From: an uncultured bacterium
Lineage (GTDB): Bacteria; Spirochaetota; Spirochaetia; Sphaerochaetales; Sphaerochaetaceae
Reading direction: 5' to 3'
Assembly (NCBI GenBank): GCA_905215015.1
Contig: CAJMOS010000079.1
Coordinates: 1 to 14,326 of the forward strand
Length of the DNA: 14,326 nt
The notes below the pieces were generated by a model. It saw only the letters and a list, made by a program, of their open reading frames with translations, was not told where the DNA came from and did no database searches. Within the stretch, counting starts at the first letter, position 1. Every line of letters starts with the position of its first letter. Both the position numbers and the translations under genes were made by a program. Shown here in pieces: positions 6,582 to 13,272 of this stretch.

Positions 6582-8159
6582 ATGTATTCCTATCTGTTTT
6601 CCCATGCGACCGTCATCGACGGCACGGGCTCGGCCCGATACGTTGCCGATGTCGCGCTGGACGGCGACCGGATTGCCGCCATCGGTTCTCTCGACACGGC
6701 CAAGGCAGAGCATGTGGTTGATGCCCAAGGAATGTTTCTGACCCCCGGGTTCATCGATATCCACGCCCACAGCGAGCTGATGGCGCTCCGCGACCCATCC
6801 ATGAAGGCGAAGGTCCAGCAGGGCATCACTACCGATGTCTCGGGCAACTGCGGCATCGGTCCGTTTCCCTGCGGGGACGACGACACGTTCATCAAGACCC
6901 TGACCCAGGACATCCTCGGGCAATGGGACGGCCATTATTGGCGGAGCTTCAAGGACTATACGGATGCGCTGCGCCTGCATGGTACCGGCTGCAACATGGC
7001 TTTCCTTGCAAGCCACAGCGCGCTCCGTTGCGCGGCCATGGAAGGGAACCCGAACCGGGCGGCGAGCGATAGCGAGATCCAGAAGATGTGCGAGCTGCTT
7101 GGCGAGTGTTTCTCCCAGGGTTGTATCGGTTTCTCCTCGGGTTTGTACTACGCCCCTTGCATGTACGCCGAGCCGAAGGAACTGAAAGCCCTGCTTTTGA
7201 CTACCCGCTTCCATGGCGGCTTCTTTGCCGTCCACCATCGCTGTGAAGGGGATGCCGTGCTAGAGAGCCTGAAAGAGGTGCTGGAGCTTGCCCGCCAAAG
7301 CGGTGTGCGCCTTGAGGTGAGCCACCTGAAGGCTCTCGGTCCCCAGAACCAGCACAAGGTGAAGAAAATGCTCTCCCTGTTGGAAGAAGCGCAGAAAGAG
7401 GGTGTTGACGTCCACTTCGACCAATATCCGTATACGTATGGGTCTACCAGCCTGTTCAGCCTGCTTCCTCCCGCCTATCTGAAGCTTGAGCGGAGCGAAC
7501 TGCGAGAACACCTGAAGGATTCTTCCGTCCGCGCATCAATCAAGGAGGAGATGATGCATCCGGTCGGGTGGGACTCGATCTACGAGACCGCCGGGTGGGA
7601 CCAGATCTCCGTTCTGGTTTTGGAAAGCCATCCGGAATATGAGATGCGGACCATCGCCCAGATCGCAGAGGAAAGGGGTGTCGATCCATTCGACTGTTTC
7701 TTCGACCTTTTGGCGGGAGAGCCTGGTACCGCGTTGATGGCTGACGTGACCCAGTCGGAGAAATCCTTGGTCGAGATCATGCAGCATCCGATGATGTGCT
7801 TCGGCACCGACGCGCTGTATGCAGGTCCCCTCTGCCATCCCCGGTCCTACAATGCCGCCGTGCACCTCCTTGACCGCTATGGACGGCAGCTGAAGGTGGT
7901 GGCTTGGGAACAGCTGGTCCGGCGCATGACAGGCGAGACCGCTCTCCGGCTCCGCCTGCACGACCGTGGCACCATCGCGGTCGGAAAGAAAGCCGACCTG
8001 GTCTTGTGCAATCCCAGGACCATCAGGGATACCAGCACCCTCCAGCATCCGGACTCCACACCGGTCGGACTCCATATGGTGTTCGTCAATGGCGTGCTGG
8101 CGGCCGAGGAGGGGGTAGCCACGGGTGCGGTCAGCGGCCAGTTGCTGCTTGCTCCCTAG
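6582..8159 (+). CDS. N-acyl-D-amino-acid deacylase (D-aminoacylase) family amidohydrolase
   Basis: Metal-dependent amidohydrolase of 525 residues that would release D-amino acids from N-acyl-D-amino acids; cytoplasmic, no signal peptide. Seen, in family order: N-terminal beta-sandwich strand IDGTGSARYVADVALDGDRI, the HxH of FIDIHAHSE (H61, H63), ligand C90 in VSGNCGIGP, H218/H219 in FAVHHRCEGD, H248 in VSHLKA, FDQYPYTYGS, and catalytic D410 in FGTDA. The C-terminal GTIAVGKKADLVL closes the sandwich domain. The cysteine metal ligand distinguishes D-aminoacylases from dihydroorotases and hydantoinases. GAAGG (6569-6573) is 8 nt from the ATG and abuts the Fic-like stop codon, so the two genes are co-transcribed. 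The true substrate (acyl-D-amino acids, peptidoglycan-derived or dietary) is not determinable here. Confidence 0.86.
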   Translation: MYSYLFSHATVIDGTGSARYVADVALDGDRIAAIGSLDTAKAEHVVDAQGMFLTPGFIDIHAHSELMALRDPSMKAKVQQGITTDVSGNCGIGPFPCGDDDTFIKTLTQDILGQWDGHYWRSFKDYTDALRLHGTGCNMAFLASHSALRCAAMEGNPNRAASDSEIQKMCELLGECFSQGCIGFSSGLYYAPCMYAEPKELKALLLTTRFHGGFFAVHHRCEGDAVLESLKEVLELARQSGVRLEVSHLKALGPQNQHKVKKMLSLLEEAQKEGVDVHFDQYPYTYGSTSLFSLLPPAYLKLERSELREHLKDSSVRASIKEEMMHPVGWDSIYETAGWDQISVLVLESHPEYEMRTIAQIAEERGVDPFDCFFDLLAGEPGTALMADVTQSEKSLVEIMQHPMMCFGTDALYAGPLCHPRSYNAAVHLLDRYGRQLKVVAWEQLVRRMTGETALRLRLHDRGTIAVGKKADLVLCNPRTIRDTSTLQHPDSTPVGLHMVFVNGVLAAEEGVATGAVSGQLLLAP

Positions 8160-8187
8160 GAGGCAGTTCTCTGGCGCATATGGAAGG

Positions 8188-8952
8188 CTACTCTTCGTAC
8201 CGGCGTAGGAATTGCTTGGTGCGTGGATTCTTGGGATTGCCGAAGACCTCTTCCGGGCTCCCTTGCTCGACGATGACGCCGCCATCCATGAAAATGACCT
8301 GGTCGCTGATATCCCGTGCGAAACTCATCTCGTGGGTGACGACCACCATGGTCATCTTCTCCTTTGCCAGGTTCTTGATGACCTTGAGGATTTCCCCGGT
8401 GAGTTCGGGGTCCAAGGCGCTGGTCGGCTCGTCAAAACAGAGTACGGTGGGTTCCAGGGCCAATGCCCTGGCGATCGAGACACGTTGTTGCTGACCTCCG
8501 GAGAGCTGGCACGGGTAGGCGTCCGCCTTGTCCTCCAGGCCCATCTTCCTCAGCAGTTCGCGGGCTTTCTCCTCGGCTTCTTCCTTCTTGCGCTTGAGCA
8601 CGAAACGCTGGGCTTCGGTGATGTTGGTCATGACCGAGAAATGCGGAAAGAGATTGAAGTTCTGGAAGACCAGGCCGCAGGAGAGCCTGATTTCCCTGAG
8701 CTGTTCTTTCGGCGCATATTCCACTTTGCCGTCGCTGCCGGTATGGACCAGGTTGCGGCCGCAGATGTCGATGGAGCCGCCGGTGACCGTCTCGAGGTGG
8801 GTGATGCAGCGCAGCAATGTGCTTTTCCCGCTTCCGGAGGGACCGATGATGGAAAGGACCTGGCCGCGCTCGACGTTGAAGGAGATGTCCTTCAGGACCT
8901 CAAGGTCTCCGAACCTTTTCTGCAGGTGGCTGACGCTGATGATGGTATCCAT
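8188..8952 (-). CDS. Polar amino-acid ABC transporter, ATP-binding protein (GlnQ/HisP type)
   Basis: ATPase of 254 residues powering uptake by the adjacent permease. Seen: Walker A GPSGSGKST at 37-45, Q-loop Q97 in VFQNFNLFPH, signature LSGGQQQR from 150, Walker B VLCFDE at 170-175 with D-loop SALD, and switch H207 in VVVTHEMS. The NFNLFPHFSVMTNI stretch is typical of the polar amino-acid (PAAT) family. The start is supported by GAGGAGG 9-15 nt upstream, which overlaps the permease stop codon; the 14-nt gap indicates one transcript. It is the last gene of a minus-strand operon. No terminator was found in the 28 nt before the convergent deacylase end. Confidence 0.93.
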   Translation of the reverse strand: MDTIISVSHLQKRFGDLEVLKDISFNVERGQVLSIIGPSGSGKSTLLRCITHLETVTGGSIDICGRNLVHTGSDGKVEYAPKEQLREIRLSCGLVFQNFNLFPHFSVMTNITEAQRFVLKRKKEEAEEKARELLRKMGLEDKADAYPCQLSGGQQQRVSIARALALEPTVLCFDEPTSALDPELTGEILKVIKNLAKEKMTMVVVTHEMSFARDISDQVIFMDGGVIVEQGSPEEVFGNPKNPRTKQFLRRYEE

Positions 8953-8966
8953 GCTTCTTCTCCTCC

Positions 8967-9602
8967 TCAGTTGTAATAGTCCATCCGCTTCTCGATCCAG
9001 TCGAAGAACTTCGACACGGCGCCGTTCATGATGAAGTAGAAGATGCCGGCGATGAAGATCGGGGTGGTGGAGAACTGGCGGGCCGAGGCATTCTGTGCCA
9101 GGCGGAACAGTTCGGCCACCCCGATGGTCTGGGCCAGAGCGGTATCCTTGACCAGGGTGATGACCTCGCCGGCGAGGGCAGGAAGAATCCTTTTGAAGAC
9201 CTGGGGGAGGACGATGCGGAAGAAGGTATGGGTACGCGAGAAGCCAAGCACCTGGCTTGCCTCGTATTGTCCTTTCGGGATGCTCTGGAACCCCGAGCGG
9301 TAAATCTCGGCGAAATACGCGGCGTAGTTGATCGCGAAGGCGATGATGACGGCGGTGAACCGGTCATAGGATGCCCGGAACAGATAATAGGGGGCGAAAT
9401 AGACGAAGATCAGCTGCAGGATGAGCGGAGTGCCGCGCATGATCATGATATAGATGTTGACCAAACCGCTGACCAGTTTGTTCTTGGACATACGTCCCTT
9501 GGCGATCAGAAATGCGAGGGGAAGCGCGAAGAGCAAGGTAAGAAAGAAAATCTCCAGCGTGGTGACTGTCGCCTCCAGCATCTGCAGTAGCATTTGTCCC
9601 AT
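8967..9602 (-). CDS. Polar amino-acid ABC transporter, permease protein (HisM/GlnP type)
   Basis: Inner-membrane protein of 211 residues, normal length for this family. It has hydrophobic segments at about 13-34, 49-75, 82-98, 141-160 and 179-197. RGTPLILQL (from 56) and the cytoplasmic EAA-type loop GQYEASQVLGFSRTHTFFRI (from 111) are diagnostic; the loop docks to the ATPase. Only one permease gene is present, so a homodimer is expected. AAGGA lies 8 nt before the ATG. It sits between binding protein and ATPase but is separated from the binding protein by a terminator-like hairpin and a candidate promoter of its own. Confidence 0.9.
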   Translation of the reverse strand: MGQMLLQMLEATVTTLEIFFLTLLFALPLAFLIAKGRMSKNKLVSGLVNIYIMIMRGTPLILQLIFVYFAPYYLFRASYDRFTAVIIAFAINYAAYFAEIYRSGFQSIPKGQYEASQVLGFSRTHTFFRIVLPQVFKRILPALAGEVITLVKDTALAQTIGVAELFRLAQNASARQFSTTPIFIAGIFYFIMNGAVSKFFDWIEKRMDYYN

Positions 9603-9631
9603 AACACGATCCTTCTAGAAAAACTTCCATC

Positions 9632-9660
9632 AGTCTACCCGATTGAGGGTTTCCTGTCAG
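9632..9660 (-). promoter_or_regulatory. Candidate internal promoter for the amino-acid permease and ATPase genes
   Basis: On the minus strand CTGACA (9660-9655), a 17-nt spacer, then TAGACT (9637-9632). It lies just downstream of the hairpin that ends the binding-protein message. Predicted start near 9625 leaves a short leader with AAGGA before the ATG at 9602. Confidence 0.45.
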
Positions 9661-9678
9661 CAAAGAAGCGCGCAAGTG

Positions 9679-9714
9679 AAAAAGAAAAGCACCCAAGGCA
9701 GGCCCCAGGTGCTT
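9679..9714 (-). terminator. Terminator/attenuator between binding-protein and permease genes
   Basis: On the minus strand a 12-bp stem (9714-9703 with 9698-9687, three G-T pairs) with a 4-nt loop is followed by TTCTTTTT (9686-9679). The hairpin starts 20 nt after the binding-protein stop. It would leave binding-protein mRNA in excess over permease mRNA. Confidence 0.8.
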
Positions 9715-9734
9715 GCAAATCACGCGGTTTACGG

Positions 9735-10547
9735 TTATTTGCCGATGACGGTGATGTCGGCGCCAAACCACTTCTCGGCGATTTTCGCCATCGTGCCATC
9801 CTTGGCCATGGCGATCATCTGGTCGTTGACCGCGTTGCGCAGGGCAACGTCACCTTTGCGGAAACCGACACCGTAGGATTCCGGGGCGAGGTTCTCGTCC
9901 AGGATGCGGAACGGCTTGCCGGAGCGATTGATGTTGTCGTTCGCGACAATCAGGTCCATGACGACGCCATCGACACCACCAGCCTCAAGATCCATCAGAG
10001 CGGTCAGGTTTTCCTTGTACTCGACAATCTGCTTGACGCTGTTCTTGAAATCCGGAGTATCGTCAATCGCTTCCTCGGCGGAGGAGCCGGCCTGCACGCC
10101 GATTTCTTTGCCGGCGAGGTCGGAGAGGGCTTTGACCGGGCTGTCGGCCTTGACGACCACCACCTGGGCGTTGTTGACGTAGGGGTCGGAGAACTCCATG
10201 TTGGCCTTGCGCTCGGCGGTAATGGTGAACCCGTTCCAGATGCAGTCGATCTTTCCGGTATTCAGCTCCTGTTCCTTGCTGTTCCAGTCAATAGGCTGGG
10301 GAACCAGGTCGACACCGAGGCGGTTGCAGACCTCTCGGGCCACATCGATATCGAAACCGACAATCTCGTTTTTCTCGTTGCGGAAGCCCATCGGCGGGAA
10401 GGAATCATCCAGACCAAGGACGAACTTCTTCGCCTCGAGCACCTTGTTCAGACTCTGGTCTCCGGAACTTTTGGATTCCTTGGAGCCACCGGCAAACACC
10501 ATGGCACCTGCGGCAAGCAGGGCGACAAGCAAACCAGCTTTCTTCAT
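9735..10547 (-). CDS. Polar amino-acid ABC transporter, substrate-binding protein (family 3)
   Basis: Secreted or periplasmic binding protein of 270 residues. Signal peptide KKAGLLVALLAAGAMVFA, with probable cleavage before GGSKESKSS; there is no lipobox cysteine, so it is not a typical lipoprotein. The mature part has the SBP_bac_3 pattern: FVLGLDDSFPPMGFRNEK, VGFDIDVAREVCNRLG, WNGFTITAERKANMEFSDPY, a GKEIGVQAGSSAEE domain-2 segment and a C-terminal DGTMAKIAEKWFG. The ligand is a polar amino acid, not resolvable further. The start at 10547 is chosen for the signal peptide; AAGGAG is 11 nt upstream, rather far. An upstream in-frame ATG at 10601 would bury the signal peptide. First gene of the operon with the permease and ATPase; no confident promoter was identified. 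Confidence 0.9.
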   Translation of the reverse strand: MKKAGLLVALLAAGAMVFAGGSKESKSSGDQSLNKVLEAKKFVLGLDDSFPPMGFRNEKNEIVGFDIDVAREVCNRLGVDLVPQPIDWNSKEQELNTGKIDCIWNGFTITAERKANMEFSDPYVNNAQVVVVKADSPVKALSDLAGKEIGVQAGSSAEEAIDDTPDFKNSVKQIVEYKENLTALMDLEAGGVDGVVMDLIVANDNINRSGKPFRILDENLAPESYGVGFRKGDVALRNAVNDQMIAMAKDGTMAKIAEKWFGADITVIGK

Positions 10548-10627
10548 CTCGTTTCTTTCTCCTTCGGCAGCAAAGCGTTTTCTTCCGTGAGTGTAATGCA
10601 ACTCTCCGCCTCTTGCCTAGTGGCATC

Positions 10628-10655
10628 TGCATAAATATACGCTTGATGCATATTT
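10628..10655. repeat. TGCAT direct repeat in AT-rich DNA upstream of the amino-acid transporter
   Basis: TGCATAAATAT (10628-10638) and TGCATATTT (10647-10655) are spaced 19 bp start to start, about two helical turns. The first contains the imperfect palindrome GCATAAATATAC. Position (81-108 bp before the binding-protein ATG) fits a regulator site for the minus-strand operon. Confidence 0.35.
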
Positions 10656-10782
10656 CCAGAATGCCGGGAAAACAAGATTATGAAATGCCGTTTCAAAGGA
10701 AATAGACAGAACCCTTGATTGTGTCAGATTTCTGAAATTTGCGTGTAATTGCCAATATCGGAAGCAGTTATGAATGCTTTTC

Positions 10783-10811
10783 ATCAAATTGAATGGATAA
10801 AAACATTTGAT
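10783..10811. repeat. Inverted repeat ATCAAAT/ATTTGAT upstream of the sugar operon promoter
   Basis: ATCAAAT (10783-10789) and ATTTGAT (10805-10811) form perfect 7-bp arms with centres 22 bp apart, ending 19 nt before the -35 hexamer. The position suits an activator, though AT-rich DNA gives such pairs by chance. Confidence 0.3.
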
Positions 10812-10830
10812 AAACCAAAATTCTGTTTTC

Positions 10831-10858
10831 TTGCTATAGGGCAATAACGCATTATACT
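10831..10858 (+). promoter_or_regulatory. Promoter of the carbohydrate ABC transporter operon
   Basis: TTGCTA (10831-10836), a 16-nt spacer, then TATACT (10853-10858). Predicted start near 10865 gives a leader of about 50 nt containing a palindrome and AAGGAGG. Confidence 0.65.
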
Positions 10859-10871
10859 GATTATGTAACGT

Positions 10872-10888
10872 TCATGTGGAATACATGA
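10872..10888. promoter_or_regulatory. Candidate operator palindrome in the 5' leader of the sugar-binding-protein gene
   Basis: TCATGT (10872-10877) and ACATGA (10883-10888) are perfect inverted arms around a 5-nt centre. They lie just after the predicted transcription start and before the Shine-Dalgarno, where a bound repressor would block transcription. Confidence 0.45.
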
Positions 10889-10914
10889 CAAAAAACCAAG
10901 AAGGAGGTTTTTTA

Positions 10915-12228
10915 ATGAAGAAAAAAGTTTTTGCTTTGATGGTTTCCCTGTTGGCTGTCGGGTCGATGGCCTTTGCCCAGGGATCCCAGGAGGCTGCTCC
11001 GAAAAAGGAAGACAACAGCCCTATCACCATTGAGTTCTGGACTCACGAGGATGCCAACCGCCAGGCTCTTGAGGACCGCTATATCGAGGAATTCAAGCAG
11101 ACCCACCCGAACGTGACGGTCAATGTGACCCGCCAGAGCGCGGAGAAGCTGATCGAGCTGGTCGGTACCGCATTTGCCGCCGGACAGGGTCCGACCATGT
11201 TCAACCTTTCCATCAACGACGAACGCCCGCTGATCGACAACGAGCTGGTCGCGCCGATGGACTACGAGGCTGCCGGTTACAAGGACGCGAAGGACGTCGT
11301 TGGCAAGTATGCCACCGGTTCCATCGACCCGGTCATGAAGGACGGCGAGGTCTATGGCCTTCCGCTCGAGTTGACCCAGTGGGCTATTTTCCTCAACAAG
11401 AAGGTATTCCGCGACGCCGGCCTGGATCCCGAGAAGGATTATCCCAAGACATGGGAAGACATGGTCGAGGTTTCCAAGAAGATCGTGAAGCGTGATGGCG
11501 ACGTGCTTACCCGCCGTGGCTATGATTTCCGGTACAAGTACTACCTGGAGAACAACCTTCCGATGGTCGAGCAGCTCGGCGGCGCTCTGGTCAGCGAGGA
11601 TGGCAAGGAAGCGATTGTCGGCAAGGACGCTTGGATCAAGTTCTTCCAGTTCATGAAGGATTGGGGCCCGAACGGCCAGAACCTTGGCTCTCCGACCTAT
11701 ACCGCAGCCCGCAAGCTGTTCAACAAGGACAACGGAGATATCGCCATGTGCTCCACGGGCCTGTATCAGGAAGCCAGAATCCTCCACGACAACCCGGACT
11801 TCTACAACTCCGGCGAATGGATGGTCGTCCCGTATCCGAAGTTCAAGGATGCCGTCAAGTATGTGCCTTCCAACTACTATGGCCACTACTACATGGTCAA
11901 TGCCTCTGCCGACGAGCGCACCCGCAAGGCCGCTTGGGAGCTGATCGGTTACATGCTGAGCCATGGCGACGAGTATCTGGACAAGGTCGGTCTGGTGCAG
12001 CCCTCCAAGGCTCTGTTTGAGAGCGAGACCTTCAAGAAGGCTCCGTACAGCGATGTCTTCCAGAGCCAGCTGGAGCAGGGACATATCGTCTACTATGGCG
12101 CCAACTCCACCGCGATCCAGTCCGCGCTGGACACTGCCGTCAAGTCGGTCATGCTGCAGGGCGTTTCTCCTGAAGACGCGTATAAGCAGCTGAAGCAGAC
12201 GGTCCAGGAACTGATTGACGAGCAGTAA
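10915..12228 (+). CDS. Carbohydrate ABC transporter, extracellular substrate-binding protein (family 1)
   Basis: Periplasmic sugar-binding protein of 437 residues. Signal peptide KKKVFALMVSLLAVGSMAFA, with probable cleavage before QGSQEAAPKK; there is no lipobox cysteine. The mature protein has the SBP_bac_1 pattern: ITIEFWTHEDANRQALEDRY at the first strand and helix, EFKQTHPNVTVNV, AFAAGQGPTMF, KDGEVYGLPLELTQWAIFLN with KKVFRDAGLDPEKDYPKTWEDM (typical hinge region), and NGDIAMCSTGLY. The sugar is not determinable. The start at 10915 is set by AAGGAGG (10901-10907), 7 nt upstream, and by the signal peptide; an in-frame GTG at 10876 is discarded. First gene of an operon with two permeases. Confidence 0.93.
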   Translation: MKKKVFALMVSLLAVGSMAFAQGSQEAAPKKEDNSPITIEFWTHEDANRQALEDRYIEEFKQTHPNVTVNVTRQSAEKLIELVGTAFAAGQGPTMFNLSINDERPLIDNELVAPMDYEAAGYKDAKDVVGKYATGSIDPVMKDGEVYGLPLELTQWAIFLNKKVFRDAGLDPEKDYPKTWEDMVEVSKKIVKRDGDVLTRRGYDFRYKYYLENNLPMVEQLGGALVSEDGKEAIVGKDAWIKFFQFMKDWGPNGQNLGSPTYTAARKLFNKDNGDIAMCSTGLYQEARILHDNPDFYNSGEWMVVPYPKFKDAVKYVPSNYYGHYYMVNASADERTRKAAWELIGYMLSHGDEYLDKVGLVQPSKALFESETFKKAPYSDVFQSQLEQGHIVYYGANSTAIQSALDTAVKSVMLQGVSPEDAYKQLKQTVQELIDEQ

Positions 12229-12241
12229 GTCGTCCTTTGAT

Positions 12242-12285
12242 GGGGCCGCCCTCCGCGGGTGGCCCCTGTTTCCTTCGTTTCTCCT
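12242..12285 (+). terminator. Hairpin between binding-protein and permease genes (attenuator)
   Basis: GGGGCC-G-CCC (12242-12251) pairs with GGG-T-GGCCCC (12257-12266): ten pairs including one G-T, with a 5-nt loop. It starts 13 nt after the stop, and a pyrimidine-rich tract with several short T-runs follows. Partial termination or 3'-end stabilisation would raise binding-protein over permease levels. Confidence 0.6.
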
Positions 12286-12325
12286 TTTCCTTTCGACCAG
12301 TATTTCGTAACGGTGGTACGCTTTT

Positions 12326-13261
12326 ATGAGCAAGACAAAACACTACAGTATCGAACGGAAGCAGGCCCGCTGGGGATTTCTGTTCACGGTTCCTTGCCTT
12401 CTGTTCTTCGCCATTTTCAGTTTCTATCCGATTATCAACGCGTTCGTCACGAGCCTTACCAACCGGGACGTGTTGAAGAAATCGTGGAAATTCGTTGGAT
12501 TTGAAAACTACGCCTACCTGTTTTTTCCTGACAAATACGGCACCAACGGTGGTTTTACCCTGTGGAACTCCCTGCGCGCCTCTCTGACCTTCACCTTGGG
12601 CACCTTCATCCCGATGGTGGTGATCAGCCTGATTCTCGCAGTGCTGCTTTCCCAGCTTCGCAGTACCCGCCAGAAAGGCTTCTTCCAGATTTCCTACTAC
12701 ATGCCCGCCGTCCTTTCCAGTGTCGTCGCGGCATCGATCTGGATGATCCTGTTTGACCCGCGCGGCCTGGTGAACCAGCTCTCCAACTGGGTGATGCACA
12801 CCGAAGGGCGCGACTTCCAGTGGCTGACCGACAACACGATGCTGCAGGTTTCCACGATGATCGTCTATTTCTGGAAATACATCGGTTACTTCGTCATCCT
12901 TTTCATCACCGGACTGGCTTCGATTCCTCCCACCATCTACGAGGCCGCCATCGTCGATGGCTCGACTCGCTGGCACACGTTCTGGAAGATCACCCTTCCG
13001 CTTCTGAAGCCTACTATCGTCCTGGTTTCCATCATGGCCATGCTGCAATGCCTGAAGACCTTCAGCACCCAGTACATGTTTGTGCAGAATGGCGCTGCGA
13101 GACAGCCGATCGACGTCATCACCATGAACATCTACTATACCGGCATCCGCATGCGCAAGATCGGCCGTGCGTCTGCCATGTCCATCGTCCTCTTCGTGAT
13201 CATGCTGCTGCTCACCTATGTGCAGTTCGCGCTCTCGAAGACCGATGAAGTGGACTATTGA
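12326..13261 (+). CDS. Carbohydrate ABC transporter permease (MalF/UgpA type)
   Basis: Inner-membrane protein of 311 residues with about six hydrophobic segments (approximately 17-40, 78-109, 120-143, 165-198, 221-243 and 284-303). The EAA loop is YEAAIVDGSTRWHTFWKI (E206-A-A), followed by TLPLLKPT, the ATPase docking site of sugar permeases. N-terminal RWGFLFTVPCLLFFAIFSFYP and VGFENY are typical of the MalF-like subunit. Only a weak GGTGG precedes the ATG by 9 nt, suggesting lower translation than the binding protein. The TGA at 13259-13261 overlaps the Shine-Dalgarno of the next permease. Confidence 0.92.
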   Translation: MSKTKHYSIERKQARWGFLFTVPCLLFFAIFSFYPIINAFVTSLTNRDVLKKSWKFVGFENYAYLFFPDKYGTNGGFTLWNSLRASLTFTLGTFIPMVVISLILAVLLSQLRSTRQKGFFQISYYMPAVLSSVVAASIWMILFDPRGLVNQLSNWVMHTEGRDFQWLTDNTMLQVSTMIVYFWKYIGYFVILFITGLASIPPTIYEAAIVDGSTRWHTFWKITLPLLKPTIVLVSIMAMLQCLKTFSTQYMFVQNGAARQPIDVITMNIYYTGIRMRKIGRASAMSIVLFVIMLLLTYVQFALSKTDEVDY

Positions 13262-13272
13262 GGAGGTGCGCC

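Larger units (their letters stand above)
10548..10914. other. AT-rich divergent intergenic region (regulatory)
   Basis: 367 nt between two divergent transporter operons, clearly more AT-rich than the flanking genes, with no credible gene. It holds the TGCAT direct repeat (10628-10655), a small inverted repeat TCAGA-TT-TCTGA (10724-10735), a wider one (10783-10811), and the promoter, leader palindrome and Shine-Dalgarno of the sugar-binding-protein gene. TATATT-like and TACACT-like elements occur on the minus strand before the amino-acid operon, but none has a good -35. Confidence 0.75.

Noticed and set aside
9594..10634. Plus-strand open frame of 346 codons across the amino-acid binding-protein gene
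   Set aside because: Antisense to a clear signal-peptide-bearing SBP_bac_3 protein, and it runs through the attenuator hairpin.
10912..12333. Open reading frame of 473 codons antisense to the sugar-binding-protein gene
   Set aside because: It mirrors the codon bias of the plus-strand gene. Its product is low-complexity Val/Asp/His-rich with no domain, and the plus-strand protein is an unambiguous SBP_bac_1 protein.
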